DNA from: Tenodera sinensis
Taxonomy: Eukaryota > Arthropoda > Insecta > Mantodea > Mantidae
Length of the DNA: 64,000 nt
Direction: 5' to 3'
NCBI GenBank assembly: GCA_030765045.1
Contig: CM060972.1
Coordinates: 506,501 to 570,500 of the forward strand
Position numbers and translations under genes: made by a program. This document shows, piece after piece, positions 20,401 through 32,327 of the stretch (positions are counted from its first letter, which is position 1; each line of letters starts with the position of its first letter). Below the pieces are notes generated by a model. That model was given only the letters and a program-made list of their open reading frames with translations, was not told the origin of the DNA and did not search any database.

Positions 20401-22510
20401 CCAGGGAGAATACTTTGAGAAACTGTGATAAACAAAACGTTTCTGTGAATATTCATATTTTGCTATCTCAATACATATCTAGTGACATGGACACTTCCAG
20501 AAGTGGTTCAGGAAGATGGAACACTACATACAGTATCAGGTAGAATACTTTGAGAAACTGTGATAAACAAAACGTTTCTGCGAATATTCATATTTTGCTG
20601 TCTCAATACATATCTAGTGACATGGACACTTCCAGAAGTGGTTCAGGAAGATGGAACACTACATACAGTATCAGGGAGAATACTTTGAGAAACTGTGATA
20701 AACAAAACGTTTCTGCGAATATTCATATTTTGCTGTCTCAATACATATCTAGTGACATGGACACTTCCAGAAGTGGTTCAGGAAGATGGAACACTACATA
20801 CAGTATCAGGGAGAATACTTTGAGAAACTGTGATAAACAAAACGTTTCTGCGAATATTCATATTTTGCTGTCTCAATACATATCTAGTGACATGGATACT
20901 TCCAGAAGTGGTTCAGGAGGATGGAACACTACATACAGTATCAGGGAGAATACTTTGAGAAACTGTGATAAACAAAACGTTTCTGCGAATATTCATATTT
21001 TGCTGTCTCAATACATATCTAGTGACATGGATACTTCCAGAAGTGGTTCAGGAAGATGGAACACTACATACAGTACCAGGGAGAATACTTTGAGAAACTG
21101 TGATAAACAAAACGTTTCTGTGAATATTCATATTTTGTTGTCTCAATACATATCTAGTGACATGGATACTTCCAGAAGTGGTTCAGGAAGATAGAACACT
21201 ACATACAGTATCAGGGAGAATACTTTGAGAAACTGTGATAAACAAAACGTTTCTGTGAATATTCATATTTTGTTGTCTCAATACATATCTAGTGACATGG
21301 ATACTTCCAGAAGTGGTTCAGGAAGATGGAACACTACATACAGTACCAGGGAGAATACTTTGAGAAACTGTGATAAACAAAACGTTTCTGCGAATATTCA
21401 TATTTTGCTGTCTCAATACATATCTAGTGACGTGGATACTTCCAGAAGTGGTTCAGGAAGATGGAACACTACATACAGTATCAGGGAGAATACTTTGAGA
21501 AACTGTGATAAACAAAACGTTTCTGTGAATATTCATATTTTGTTGTCTCAATACATATCTAGTGACATGGATACTTCCAGAAGTGGTTCAGGAAGATGGA
21601 ACACTACATACAGTACCAGGGAGAATACTTTGAGAAACTGTGATAAACAAAACGTTTCTGTGACTATTCATATTTTGTTGTCTCAATACATATCTAGTGA
21701 CATGGATACTTCCAGAAGTGGTTCAGGAAGATGGAACACTACATACAGTATCAGGGAGAATACTTTGAGAAACTGTGATAAACAAAACGTTTCTGCGAAT
21801 ATTCATATTTTGCTGTCTCAATACATATCTAGTGACGTGGATACTTCCAGAAGTGGTTCAGGAAGATGGAACACTACATACAGTATCAGGGAGAATACTT
21901 TGAGAAACTGTGATAAACAAAACGTTTCTGTGAATATTCATATTTTGTTGTCTCAATACATATCTAGTGACATGGATACTTCCAGAAGTGGTTCAGGAAG
22001 ATGGAACACTACATACAGTACCAGGGAGAATACTTTGAGAAACTGTGATAAACAAAACGTTTCTGTGACTATTCATATTTTGTTGTCTCAATACATATCT
22101 AGTGACATGGATACTTCCAGAAGTGGTTCAGGAAGATGAAACACTACATACAGTACCAGGGAGAATACTTTGAGAAACTGTGATAAACAAAACGTTTCTG
22201 TGAATATTCATATTTTGTTGTCTCAATACATATCTAGTGACATGGATACTTCCAGAAGTGGTTCAGGAAGATGAAACACTACATACAGTACCAGGGAGAA
22301 TACTTTGAGAAACTGTGATAAACAAAACGTTTCTGCGAATATTCATATTTTGTTGTCTCAATACATATCTAGTGACATGGATACTTCCAGAAGTGGTTCA
22401 GGAAGATGAAACACTACATACAGTACCAGGGAGAATACTTTGAGAAACTGTGATAAACAAAACGTTTCTGTGACTATTCATATTTTGCTGTATCAGTACA
22501 TTAGTGACGT
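20385..22510 (+). repeat. 135-bp minisatellite, about 16 copies
   Basis: The motif GTGATAAACAAAACGTTTCT recurs every 135 bp from 20427 to 22452. Because 135 is divisible by three, plus-strand frames of 214 and 304 aa stay open, but in-frame stops separate them and no splice context supports coding. Variant positions (CGAATATT versus TGAATATT versus TGACTATT; GACGTGG versus GACATGG; AGTATCAGG versus AGTACCAGG) show a 405-bp three-unit pattern repeated at 21372-21776 and 21777-22181. The array lies in the intron just 3' of the mucin exon. Confidence 0.93.
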
Positions 22511-22552
22511 TGTAGAAGAAGTAACACCTTAGAGAAGATGACCTATACTTAC

Positions 22553-23500
22553 CCTGAACGTCATCATCCAAGATTGATCTCATAGTGTTATGTCTCCAAG
22601 TCGAAGATCTTCTGAAAGTGGTTGTAGGGAGACGTGTTGTCCTAAACGATGGACGTGGCTTAGCTGTTGTTGGTGTTGTTTGTCTAGTTGTAGAAGTTTC
22701 TGTCCGCTCATATAATGGTGTTCTGGCTCTTGTTGCAGCTGTTGCTGCTGTTACCATCGGCTTTTTTACTGTTGTTTTTATTACTGTGGTTGTTGGGAAT
22801 ACTATCAGACTTTTTACTGTTGTTTTTGTTGTAGTTGTTGTTGGGAATATTATTGGTCTTTTTACTGTTGTTTTTGTTGCAGCTGTTGTTGGGAATATTA
22901 TTGGTCTTTTTACTGTTGTTTTTGTTGCAGCAGTTGTTGGGAATATCATTGGTCTTTCTACTGTTGTTTTTGTTACAGCTGTTGTTGGGAATATTATTGG
23001 TCTTTTTATTGTTGTTGTTGTTGCAGCTGTTGTTGGGAATATTATTGGTCTTTTTACTGTTGTTTTTGTTGCAGCTGTTGTTGGGAATATTATTGGTCTT
23101 TTTACTGTTGTTTTTGTTGCAGCTGTTGTTGGGAATATTGTCAGATTTTTTGTTGTTGGGACTGTTGTGGTTATTGTTTTTGTTGTGGGTGTTTTTGATG
23201 TTGTGACTGTAGTTGTTGTTGTTGTGTTTGTTGTTGCTGCAACTATCAGCCCTTGGACTGTTGTAGGAAATATCTTTGTTGTTGATGTGGTAGCCAGCAG
23301 CGTAGGAGGCGGTGCTCTCGTGGGCAGGTTTAAGATGAGAGGTGTGGGATCTGGTGGAATCGGTATGGGACGGAACACATCCTCTGTAGTAGTCATCATC
23401 TGAGTGGAGTTTTCCAAAGGATGTGGCTCCAGTGGAGGTAGAGGTGGGGGAGTTGGATAAGTACGAGATGGTCTACTGCTTCCCATTGTTACTGCTGCAC
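22553..23500 (-). CDS. Exon: Thr/Pro-rich mucin-like stalk
   Basis: A 948-bp exon, phase 1 at both ends, with acceptor TTTATTGCAG and donor GTAAGTATAG. It encodes about 315 residues dominated by Thr, Pro and Ala. The centre holds about ten imperfect 15-residue repeats of the pattern IFPTTAATKTTVKRP, each matching a 45-bp DNA unit. The ends are less repetitive: a Pro/Ser-rich PTPPPLPPLEPHP start and an Arg/Thr-rich end closing with ILDDDVQ. Such sequence is expected to be heavily O-glycosylated and to hold the sushi/MAM head off the membrane. On the plus strand the same DNA gives long hydrophobic open frames, which are shadows. Confidence 0.85.
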
Positions 23501-25607
23501 CTGCAATAAACATTAAAATACTCTAATATCAATGTGCAAATTTAATGTCTACCAAAAACACTGGCCACCAAAAAATTTTTCAATGTTTCCTTAACTTCAT
23601 GAGTCAAATGTTACTAATTTTGGATTGAAGAAAATGGACATGACAAAGTAAAAGAGTTATTACTTGTTCGAGTATTTGTATATTCAGAAGAAATGATCTG
23701 CTACCTGCTTTCATAGCACCAAGTACACATGCACTGTCCTGATGCATCTGTGGTTTCATCAATAGAAATCCATGCTTCAGTGTATTCCGGATATTACCAA
23801 TCACTTCTTGAAAACACTGTGGCATATTGTTTTTGCGCAATGTATTGTAACCTTTTTATCTGTGTATTTTTCTAAAAATACATGAAGCTGCACTGAAATA
23901 TCTGAACCTACTAATGCTAAACAAAAGTCTTGGGAAAAGGCATCACAAGAACTCGATTGCTCACCAACATTGCCTTTAATCAGTTACTGATTTAACTTAA
24001 ATTTATTCTTAAACCTCTCTTTATGCCGCATTGTATTAATGTGCTGCACAATACTAAAAACAGTAGCGCAAGGAGATGCAGTTCGGATCTCAGGGAATCA
24101 GCATCCTTGTTTACGACATCACTGCCATATCTGACTGATGAGTTGACACTACGTAATCATGCACACCTTGCTGGACTAAATGCTGCAGCTTGGAACTTGG
24201 GGAATCATTATGCTTGCTTATGACATCATTGTGCTATCTCAGGTGATACGTGACTGATGAATTCACTCTACTAATCGCAGCAAGTCATTTTTCTCCTCGC
24301 AGTATGATTTTACAACACCGGTCTATATCCTAGTGTTTCTTTCTTACAAATTTAGCTGATAAAATAGCAAATAATTGATAAATCATGGATAACTGTGAAA
24401 TATGCACTTTTAAATTTACAGTTTTGGGTAAAATATGCTGTTTTAATTAAACGTCATAAAATAATTAAGCAAAAATGCTTTCTTGCGAAATAAGCATAAA
24501 TAAGCACAAACAAAAATAGTTAAAATTGCTCATCTAGGTGTGTCTTATGAAGTATCTTCTGCTTACCTTTAAAGCTGTAGAAAAAGTTAAGCATTTTGCT
24601 TAGAAATCCGGGCTTTAATTATAATACATCTTGAAAACTCAGATAATCATCAATATTTAAGGTACTATATGGTATTGTGAGTTAGTTGTTGACAGCTTGT
24701 GTTTACATCAAGTGTGGAGCGATTATAGAACATACTGTTGATTGTAGTTCAATTTTAACTGTGAGTCCTCAATTGGTATGGGATCAAGCGCAATGCAGCA
24801 GAAACATGCTTCAAGTTACAAATACACACCATAACCTACATCTCATTTTAACAAAAGTATGGTAGTAATAACTAAAGTTTAATTGAAACTATCAGAACAT
24901 CAACTAATTCTCACTTGTATCATAATATCGCAGTACAGTTAATACGTGTATCATGAGTGGAACATGTAATCGTCTTGTAGCTGGTACATACAAACATCGC
25001 CAGTATATCCACCACTGTCTGTTTATCGAATCTATTACTACATTTCCATGGTGAATGCAATACATATTGAGTTCGTTTTCTGCATGGAATACCTACCCCA
25101 AGTAAATGACAAACCTCAACCACTGGATCCGATCCACATTCTGTCATTTCAGTGTTTAAGCCCTGACAAACGCAGGCACACATCAAAATTTAGTAAAATT
25201 CTAGATCATAATTATTTAATGAGGCCTTTCCCTCTCTTTATCCCTCTCTAATGACTGAGCAGTATTCATGATGCAGTTCCAATGAATACATGAAAGAGAA
25301 TTATTGATAGCTCACTAAATTGTTACACATTAAGCTACAACTCTTGCCTGTTTCACACCACGTCATGTGCTACATCTGGTCTATCCTAACACAGTTCAAG
25401 AAATTTTAGAAACCGCAAATTCACAAAAATGTAATTAAATTTTTATGTCACCGAAGAAAGGTTGTTTACTGTATGGGTATTAGAAGAAAACCTTTCATTC
25501 GAAGCTGTATTGTAATATAATATACAAGCAAGTTTAAAACTATTTCAATATGAATTTTAATTCCAATAGGGAGCATTTGTAGAAGGATTAAACATTTCAA
25601 TATAATT
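23501..25607. other. Intron sequence, no gene recognised
   Basis: AT-rich with no credible exon. An imperfect direct duplication of about 100 bp occurs at 24075-24280 (GAATCA..CTTACGACATCA...GACTGATGA blocks). No transposon family was recognised. Confidence 0.5.
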
Positions 25608-25813
25608 TTATTTATGCCAACAAACTTACTGTTGGTGTTTTTAAACACACAAGCCGTGTGTGGGCAATGTTTGAGAGGTAGAACTGGAACTTAAAAATTC
25701 AAGTTCCAGCTGTGGCATTGAATTTTTAAGTTCCAGTTCTACCTCACAAACATTGCCCACACACGACTTGTGTGTTTAAAAACACCAACAGTAAGTTTGT
25801 TGGCATAAATAAA
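25608..25813. repeat. Foldback tRNA-related repeat, copy B: near-perfect palindrome
   Basis: Arms of about 95 bp (25608-25702 and 25719-25813) surround a 16-bp loop. Both arms carry the TTTATGCCAACAAACTTACT end, the GTTTTTAAACACACAAG block and the GGTAGAACTGGAACTTAAAA block. The tRNA-like core seen in copies A and C is missing. Confidence 0.85.
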
Positions 25814-26285
25814 TAATAATTATCAATAAATACTGCTCATTTCAAACAACATTTGCAACGTTTTCCATAAAAAGCTTTACAATTTCTGGAAATAAATCTA
25901 AAGAACACTAAGAGGTGGCTTTTGTGCAAGGTTGTCCTTATTGCAACTGTTAGTAGTCATGTCTGACACCTTGCTAGACAATAAGAGACTGAGAGATGTC
26001 CCAAACAGTGCATATTACTAAATATGTTTTGTGTATATGCACGACAGAGCTCTGACCAGAGACATGGTATCTAAAGTAGTAATAGCAGTAAGAAGCAAGC
26101 GAGCGAGCGACCTTGTACTATGCACACAGTAGACAGAGTAGTCCTGACAGCAAGTGTTGGACAACGTGCAGGAAGAACGGCAGTCGCTCTCCTCTCCCGC
26201 ACTACATCGCAAGCGGCAGCTCTGTCCATCATCTGTGATACTGTTTACATTATGTACCCACATTAAAGCAAAGGAATGCTCTTAC

Positions 26286-26433
26286 CCTCAGTTGACAATT
26301 TGTGTGTGGCAAATGTAGTCATGGCAACCAAATCAGTTGTAGGCTGTTCACAATCTGAACCATTTGCCAAGCGAACGTCATCAATGGCAGTGTCTCCGAC
26401 ATAACCAGGCCCACGAACTGCCTCTATAATAAT
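26286..26433 (-). CDS. Exon: MAM domain, part 4 (C-terminal end)
   Basis: A 148-bp exon, phase 0 at its start and phase 1 at its end. The acceptor is GTATGTTTTGTAG and the donor GTAAGAGC. It encodes IIIEAVRGPGYVGD followed by TAIDDVRLANGSDC, the classic MAM C-terminal signature (FEA..G.GY.GDIAIDDI...C) with the fourth conserved cysteine. About 18 further residues lead into the mucin-like exon. An NGS sequon is present. Confidence 0.92.
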
Positions 26434-26661
26434 CTACAAAACATACAAACAGAGAGATAAAGTGGTGTGTTGCACTCCCTTGAATATCTCTACTTTTCTA
26501 CTAATCATTCTTACAAAATCTTATTCCTCTATCTTCTTTGTGTTAGTTGAGATAGAAATTTATAGAATTCCATTTGACAAAAGTTACAGTATTCCAAAAA
26601 CACACAAATTACAAGGAATATCTCCAAAATGGTTCACTCCACAAATAAATGTATATAAATA

Positions 26662-28385
26662 AGGAAATAATGAAGCTATTAACAGTGAAGCAACAAGAAT
26701 CTAAAGTAAGAACAAATTAGAAACTAAAAGCTTCACTTATCTTAGTAATATTGCTAGTTCTTTGGTGCTAACAAGTTTCGAGCTCACTCCAACCCATTCT
26801 CAAAGTTATACAAACAAATAAGTTACCATAGCTACTGATGCTCATTTTAATCACTAATCTCTGAAAACAAAAACCATAGCTACTAATACTCATTTTAATC
26901 ACCAATCTCTGAAAACAAAACCCAATAAATACAATCTATTGGAGGAGTTTCAAAATTCATAACACGGTTCCTGTTTTTTAAAATAAATATTTTTTCCCAA
27001 ACCAATTAAATCTATAGGTCCACTTAATTGTTATAATAAGTTAACTTCTGGATTAATTTCATGATTATATGACCAAAAATGATCTGCCACAGCTGATTTA
27101 TCAGTTTGTTTATATTTAATATTTCTAAAATGCTCTTTTATTCTGGTTTCTAAATGAGGTTTAGTTTTACCATATAAACTTTATCACAATCCAAATAGCT
27201 AAATTGATAAATGCCAGATTTTTTATAATTTGATATTTTATCTTTTTTAGAAAAATTTATTAAATTTTGTATATTAAATTTGTTTTGAGGGACCAAATTT
27301 ATTCCATATTCTTTAAAAAAAATTTTAATTTTTTATTGGCCCACAGATGGTAAGTAAACTTTTTAAAAACACAATTATCTTTTATTTTTTTTGAGGGTAG
27401 AAACCTGTTTAACAACTTTTTGATACTTAAATTTTTCTATCTTTTTATGTATAAAATCTGTATTAATACCATTAATTACTGCAGTGTTAATAAAGTGTTT
27501 TTATTCTGTCAAATTCTTCCTTAAGGGGTATATTTATTAACCTATAAATTAAACTATTGAAAACAGCAAATGTATGTGCAAAGGATTAAAACTCATTTTT
27601 TATGTAATTATCAGTGTGAGTAGATTTTCTGTAAATACCATAGTTCAATTTATTGTTATGTCTTTTAATTTTTAAGTCCAAGAACAGAAGACATCCATTA
27701 TTTTCGATTTCCAAAGTGAATTGTATAGCTTTATCTTGTAAATTTAAAAGTTTTAAAGCATCATTTATCTGTTTTTTAAGGGCAACAGTAAAAATGTCAT
27801 CCACATATGTATACCATGTTTTAAAAATTAGAGGGAATGATTTTATAATTTGAGTTTCAAAAAAGCTCATGAAAAGATTAGCAAGAAATGGCGAAATTGG
27901 ACTACCCATTGCCAAGCCAGAAGTTTGTTGAAAAAAATTACCATTAAAACTAAAGAAATTTTTATCTAAACAAAGATTTGTAAGTTTTACAAAATCATCT
28001 ATTAATTCTTTGTTTAATTCTAAAGAATTTAACCACTTTTTTAAAAAAATCAAAAGCTTTTTTCTAGGAATACTAGGAAATAAAGCATTTACATCAAAAG
28101 AAACGAGTTTATCATTATCAGACAATACTATGTTGCTAATCTTTTCTACTAATTCAAAAGAATTTTTCATATTTAAACTTTCAAACTGATCAAAGGTACT
28201 GCATTTTTTATTAACCATTTCGCTAAATTATATGTAGGTGAATTTATACAATTTATAACTGGTCTCATTTTATTTCCTGGTTTGTGAATTTTAGGAAGTG
28301 CATACAATCTGGGTAAAACTGCATTATTAACTTTTAAAATACTTTTTTCTTTAAATAATAAATAATGAAGCTATTAACACTGAAG
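26662..28385 (-). mobile_element. Penelope-like element 1, decayed, with RT and GIY-YIG remains
   Basis: On the minus strand, PRLYALPKIHKPGNKMRP and SPTYNLAK motifs at 28320-28220 lead, after a frame change near 28230, into an RT ORF. The GIY-YIG endonuclease relic follows downstream (GIYQFSYLDCDKVY near 27220-27170, then KEHFRNIK). The 3' end is the repeat at 26665-26820. A shorter copy of its AATGAAGCTATTAACA-GTGAAGC terminus at about 28355-28380 looks like the pseudo-LTR typical of these elements. Penelope-like elements use target-primed reverse transcription with a GIY-YIG nuclease. Confidence 0.8.
27586..28218 (-). pseudogene. Penelope-like reverse transcriptase ORF fragment (210 aa)
   Basis: The longest intact piece of the element. 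It contains LVSFDVNALFPSIP (motif A), SGLAMGSPISPFLANLFMSF (motif B) and WYTYVDDIF (catalytic motif C with YVDD), then CLLFLDLKIKR. These are diagnostic for Penelope RTs. The upstream RT0 and finger motifs lie in another frame, and the C-terminal nuclease is also out of frame, so the ORF is a fragment of a dead gene. Confidence 0.85.
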
Positions 28386-29165
28386 CAATAATGTAATTAA
28401 TTTATCATATTGTAACAAAAGACAAAAATATACAGCAAAGAAGACTGTAAAGAGAAAAGATTATTGTACAAAGTAAAAAATTGTATCAAAGGAATAGGGA
28501 GAAGTGTTGTATTGTGTTTCAAGATTGTGAATATATGTGACAACTTGAAAAACAAAACAAGGGGCATGTGAGACAGAATATATGGTTATACCCCGAAAAG
28601 AAAGCATTTATGTAAATATTTATTGTAACTATAGTTTATTTTTCATGTTGGTAAGGATTTGTTGAGTACCGAGAGCGTGTTGCCATTGTTGTATTTTTAA
28701 GAGAAGTATTTGTTTAATAACGTCTTTAATGTTAAATAATATGTTCAAATTTAATATGTATAGTTGTAAGAATCATTTTATATTTAATATTAAAAGTGTA
28801 GGGAGGATAGATGGAGATCGCTTCCCTAACATTCCAGGAACTATTTAGCGTGTAGGATGGTTCATGGGATACGCCACGGGAAATGGACATATACGCATAT
28901 GAATACAAACACATTGTGATAGAAAATGCTAGATTTTTCTTAGCGTCATAGTGTCCAGAGAGAGAAGACATGTTTTGTGATACGTGCAGAATGGACGCTA
29001 AAAGTGATTTAAAACAACTAATAACGAGGAGAAACCATTAAGGAAGCAGTTTCATGTGCAACAAAAGTTAGTTAAAGTGTTACGCGTGTAATATTCAACA
29101 AGAAAGGTGCAAATAAAAGTGTTATAGGAAAGTTATATCCTGTGTCCGCATTATTTCACCCTGTA
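28386..29165 (+). mobile_element. 3' end and LTR of a third, diverged gypsy-family element
   Basis: Positions 28430-28566 match the end of gypsy copy 1 (blocks CAAAGAAGACTGTAAAGA, GGGAGAAGTGTTGTATTGTG and ACAAAACAAGGGGCATGTGA). The following sequence starts like its LTR (TGTGAGACAGAATAT) but then diverges. It keeps only scattered similarity, such as a CGTC..GTGC...AAATAAAAGTGTTATA end. The 3' limit near 29165 is approximate. It splits the Penelope-like sequence on either side. No 5' LTR or coding region is present. Confidence 0.55.
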
Positions 29166-29319
29166 CCACGACCCGAGATAGTGAAAGAGTCCCAAAGCTC
29201 AGCTCATTCTTTGAACCGTTATTAAAAAACAGCACCTCTGTATATAATGAGTTTTATGTGCTCATTCTGTGTATTTATTGACAATGTTTTGTACATCTCA
29301 ATTGACATATTCAATGTTC

Positions 29320-29640
29320 ACCAGCCTCCATGGCTACTTGTGAACTCGCTGAATGCAATCTAATCTAATACCTTTGTTTAGGAAATTTATTTCTTTGTCA
29401 TTAAAGTTACAATTTGAGAAATTAATTACATTATTTGTTTGATTATTTGGTTTCTTTATATTCAATTTCTGTTGTTTTTGGTATAATCTATTTAGCTTGT
29501 TTTTTAAGCTCTTTGTTTTTCTTTTCATGCTAAAATTTAAATACTCAAATAATTTAGATTTCAAATTAACCCAAATTCTAACAAAACAGTGGTAACTTTT
29601 CTTTTTGAACAAAGATTCAAAAACCTAATGCTTGAAAGAG
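29320..29640 (-). pseudogene. Penelope-like element N-terminal fragment
   Basis: The minus-strand ORF of 92 aa is Lys/Asn-rich and ends with FSNCNFNDKEINFLNKGIRL. That resembles the N-terminal motif before the RT of Penelope-like elements (F.N.S...L...E..LL..G). It lies in the same orientation as the RT at 27586-28218, and the LTR fragment lies between them, so it may be the separated 5' part of the same element. Confidence 0.55.
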
Positions 29641-29724
29641 TATGTCTTTTCTTCTCTTGCAATTTTAAATATGATTTAATTTTCTTCCTTTCATAGAAGT
29701 TTGAAAATAGTGTTGTTATAATCA

Positions 29725-30164
29725 ATTTAGTTTAAAATGTGAGTCAATTAATAACATTAAACAACACTTACATTATAATTTTCTGGAACGTGTTTCGGAG
29801 GTTAACTTTCCTCCATTATCAACTGGACCATAACTGGGTTTCCATGGTATTTCATGGTGCGGATGGCAATGCTTCTTCTGGTAACGGTTCAAGGAACTTG
29901 CTGAAAATATCTTTCTAAGGAATGTCAAAATTAAATACTCGGTTTCTACTTTTTAAAATGAAGATTTGTTCCCATGTGGGCAGTTCTTGTTTTCCGGTTA
30001 TGTGTTTGAGAAGTTTCGGTTCTGGCTTTATGTCATGATTTTTTGTCCAAAAGTGAAAGGTAACTGCTGATTTTTCTAATTGTTTACTCTTGATGTTCCT
30101 AACGTGTTCCTTGGATCTAATTTATAAATTTCTTTTGGTTTTTCTTATGTATACTTCATTACAT
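29725..30164 (-). mobile_element. Penelope-like element 2, 3' part (GIY-YIG end)
   Basis: The minus strand reads CNEVYI, then RSKEHVRNIKSKQLEKSAV, HFWTKNHDI and later EQIFILKSRNRVFNF. This is the C-terminal half of a GIY-YIG domain and its tail, from a family distinct from element 1. A terminal sequence at 29725-29800 (ACATTATAATTTTCTGGAAC) reappears inverted at 35245-35300, just past gypsy copy 2. The gypsy insertion therefore sits inside this element's terminal structure. Confidence 0.65.
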
Positions 30165-30725
30165 TGTGGCGGGGTTTTATTATAAGATGGTTATCACATA
30201 TTAGCGTGAATATAGCAGCAAATGGAGCACTGTTTTTGCTAAAAGGTGGAAAGTTTGTTAGAGCAGACGCCACTCTTCTTTGCAGGGGATGTGGTCGTAG
30301 AATGGAATGCATAAACCAACGTACTTTTATTAGAAACACATTTATTCGCTCATCTACACTTCTTTTCACAAAGCAATTAGTTAACAACTCTTAAAATTGG
30401 ATAGTGTCCATGTTGTTTAAAAGTTTTGGTGTAATTCACATATTCACACGCCATCAACAATTATACGTCCTTACACTTTGAATTCACCGACGCTAATGAA
30501 AGTAGTTTCTGAGCGTCCTATGACGCAACACCGCCATTCTTGTGGATTCATCCGCGCAACAGTTCTCATTGGTCGAACTCAAACAGTTGAGAAGACATTG
30601 TCTATTTTGAGTATTATCAAAAGAAATAAGTCCCTGATACACCCAAATTAAAAGAATTAAAAATTTACACACTCATACAAAAATATTTACATGAACAATT
30701 TTCTATTAATCAATATTCTGTCTCA
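30165..30725 (-). repeat. 3' LTR, gypsy copy 2
   Basis: 561 bp. On the plus strand it starts TGTGGCGGGGTTTTATTATA and ends with CTGTCTCA. It is almost identical to 34681-35241 and clearly related to, but diverged from, the LTR of copy 1. Confidence 0.92.
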
Positions 30726-30904
30726 TATGCCCCTTGTTTTGTTTTTCAAATTGTCACCTTATTTACAATCTTGAAACACAATACAATACTTCTCCCTACT
30801 CCTATGTTTCAATCACTTTGTACAATATATTTTTTTTTTCTTTACAGTCTTCTTCACTGTTTGTCTTTGTCCTTTGTTTTGACATAATACAACATGTCTT
30901 TATA

Positions 30905-31380
30905 AGTTTCACATATTCGGTTACTACACAATGCATTTGGTTATTATACAATACATATTCAGTTATTGTACAACACATTTTGTTATTACACAATATGTCC
31001 AATTATTATGCAATACATATTCAGTCCTTGTACAATATACCCAGTTATCATATCATATATGTTGTTATTATACAATACACCTTCAGTCATTATACAATAC
31101 ATATTCAGTTATTGTACAACACATTTGATTACTACACAACATGTCCAATTATTACACAATATATATTCAGTTATTGTACAATATATCCTGCTATCACATT
31201 ACATATGTTCTGTTATTATGCAATACATATTTAGTTATTACACAATACACATTCAGTTTTGGCATAAAGCATTTAGTTATTACTCAACATATTCAGTTAT
31301 TGTACAATATATCCAGTTATCATACAATACATATTCAGTTATTATACAACACATACTCAGTTATTGTACATTTGACATTG
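30905..31380 (-). repeat. Minisatellite inside gypsy copy 2
   Basis: Inverted counterpart of the array at 14945-15435, with units close to ATTGTACAATACATATTCAG. Unit order resembles copy 1 but individual units differ. Confidence 0.82.
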
Positions 31381-32327
31381 ACACAAATACAATTTAAGTG
31401 TTTCATGTGGTTTTTGACTTGTATTCATTGCTATGAGGAGAGAAAAACAGGATACAAATCTTGAGCTAATGATTATGATCTTATTTATGGCAATACTTTA
31501 TTCAGTTCTTTGCCTTCTTTGTCTTATAAGCTTATGTATAGGCAGGTTATTGAGTCGGTTCTTAAACTCTGATGTTACTAATGGTACTAATTTTCTTGAT
31601 TGGGTTATTATTCATTGTTGTTTGGTTCAACATTTCTTCGAGCTTAGCATTGGCTATATTCATCTCAATTCGTGGGCATTGTTTTTCTGGTTATGGTTTT
31701 CCTCATTTCACTAATTGTCATTTCTTTGTCTCTTATTTTTATAAGAGAAAACTTCTATACTTACAATTATTCTGTAATTGTATTATTTTTCTTCTCCATT
31801 TACCCTCGACATCTTTGTGTCGAAATATTATATCTTTTTCATCATAATTAATTCATTTTTATTTTTGTCCCTGACATCCTTATGTCAAAAACATATTATC
31901 TTCCGTCGCTATGATTCATTTATTTAATGACAATCAGTGTTCTCATCTGTCTTTGTTGACAATGCTCTTTGTGGTCGATATAGCCAATGACTATGTTGAT
32001 TTTCTTCCCTGTTGTAATCCTATTCTGAACATAATTTCCTATAAGTAACCCATCAAAAATTGTTATCTTCTTTCATCTCTACTACTCCTGCCTTACACAT
32101 TTGTTGACAAAGGCTATTTGGTCCTTTCTTTGTATGGCTTCAATTTGTTTTTATGGTATCTTCCTACCAACTTGCCATTTGTATTCTGTAGCTCATATGT
32201 GTGGTCACCCAGCTGTTTTGTTATGACCAGTGGTTCCATCTTCCTCTTCGTGTAGCCATCATGGTGTCGATGTCAATTGTAAGTTGCTGAGATTATGTTG
32301 TTTGTCATCCAGCCAGTTGGGACGAAC
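31381..32327 (-). other. Noncoding tail and pol remnant, gypsy copy 2
   Basis: Positions 31381-32110 align with the post-pol tail of copy 1 (about 14210-14940). Positions 32110-32280 match the last part of pol (the CTGGGTGACCACACATATGA block and a piece near 13860-13890), joined through deletions directly to the end of gag. Confidence 0.75.

Noticed and set aside
20550..22139. Plus-strand ORFs of 214 and 304 aa with 45-residue repeats
   Set aside because: They follow from a 135-bp tandem unit (divisible by three) that lacks stops in one frame. They are separated by stops, have no splice or start context and lie antisense in an intron.
22585..23403. 272-aa hydrophobic Val/Gly-rich plus-strand ORF
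   Set aside because: Antisense shadow of the Thr/Pro-rich host exon.
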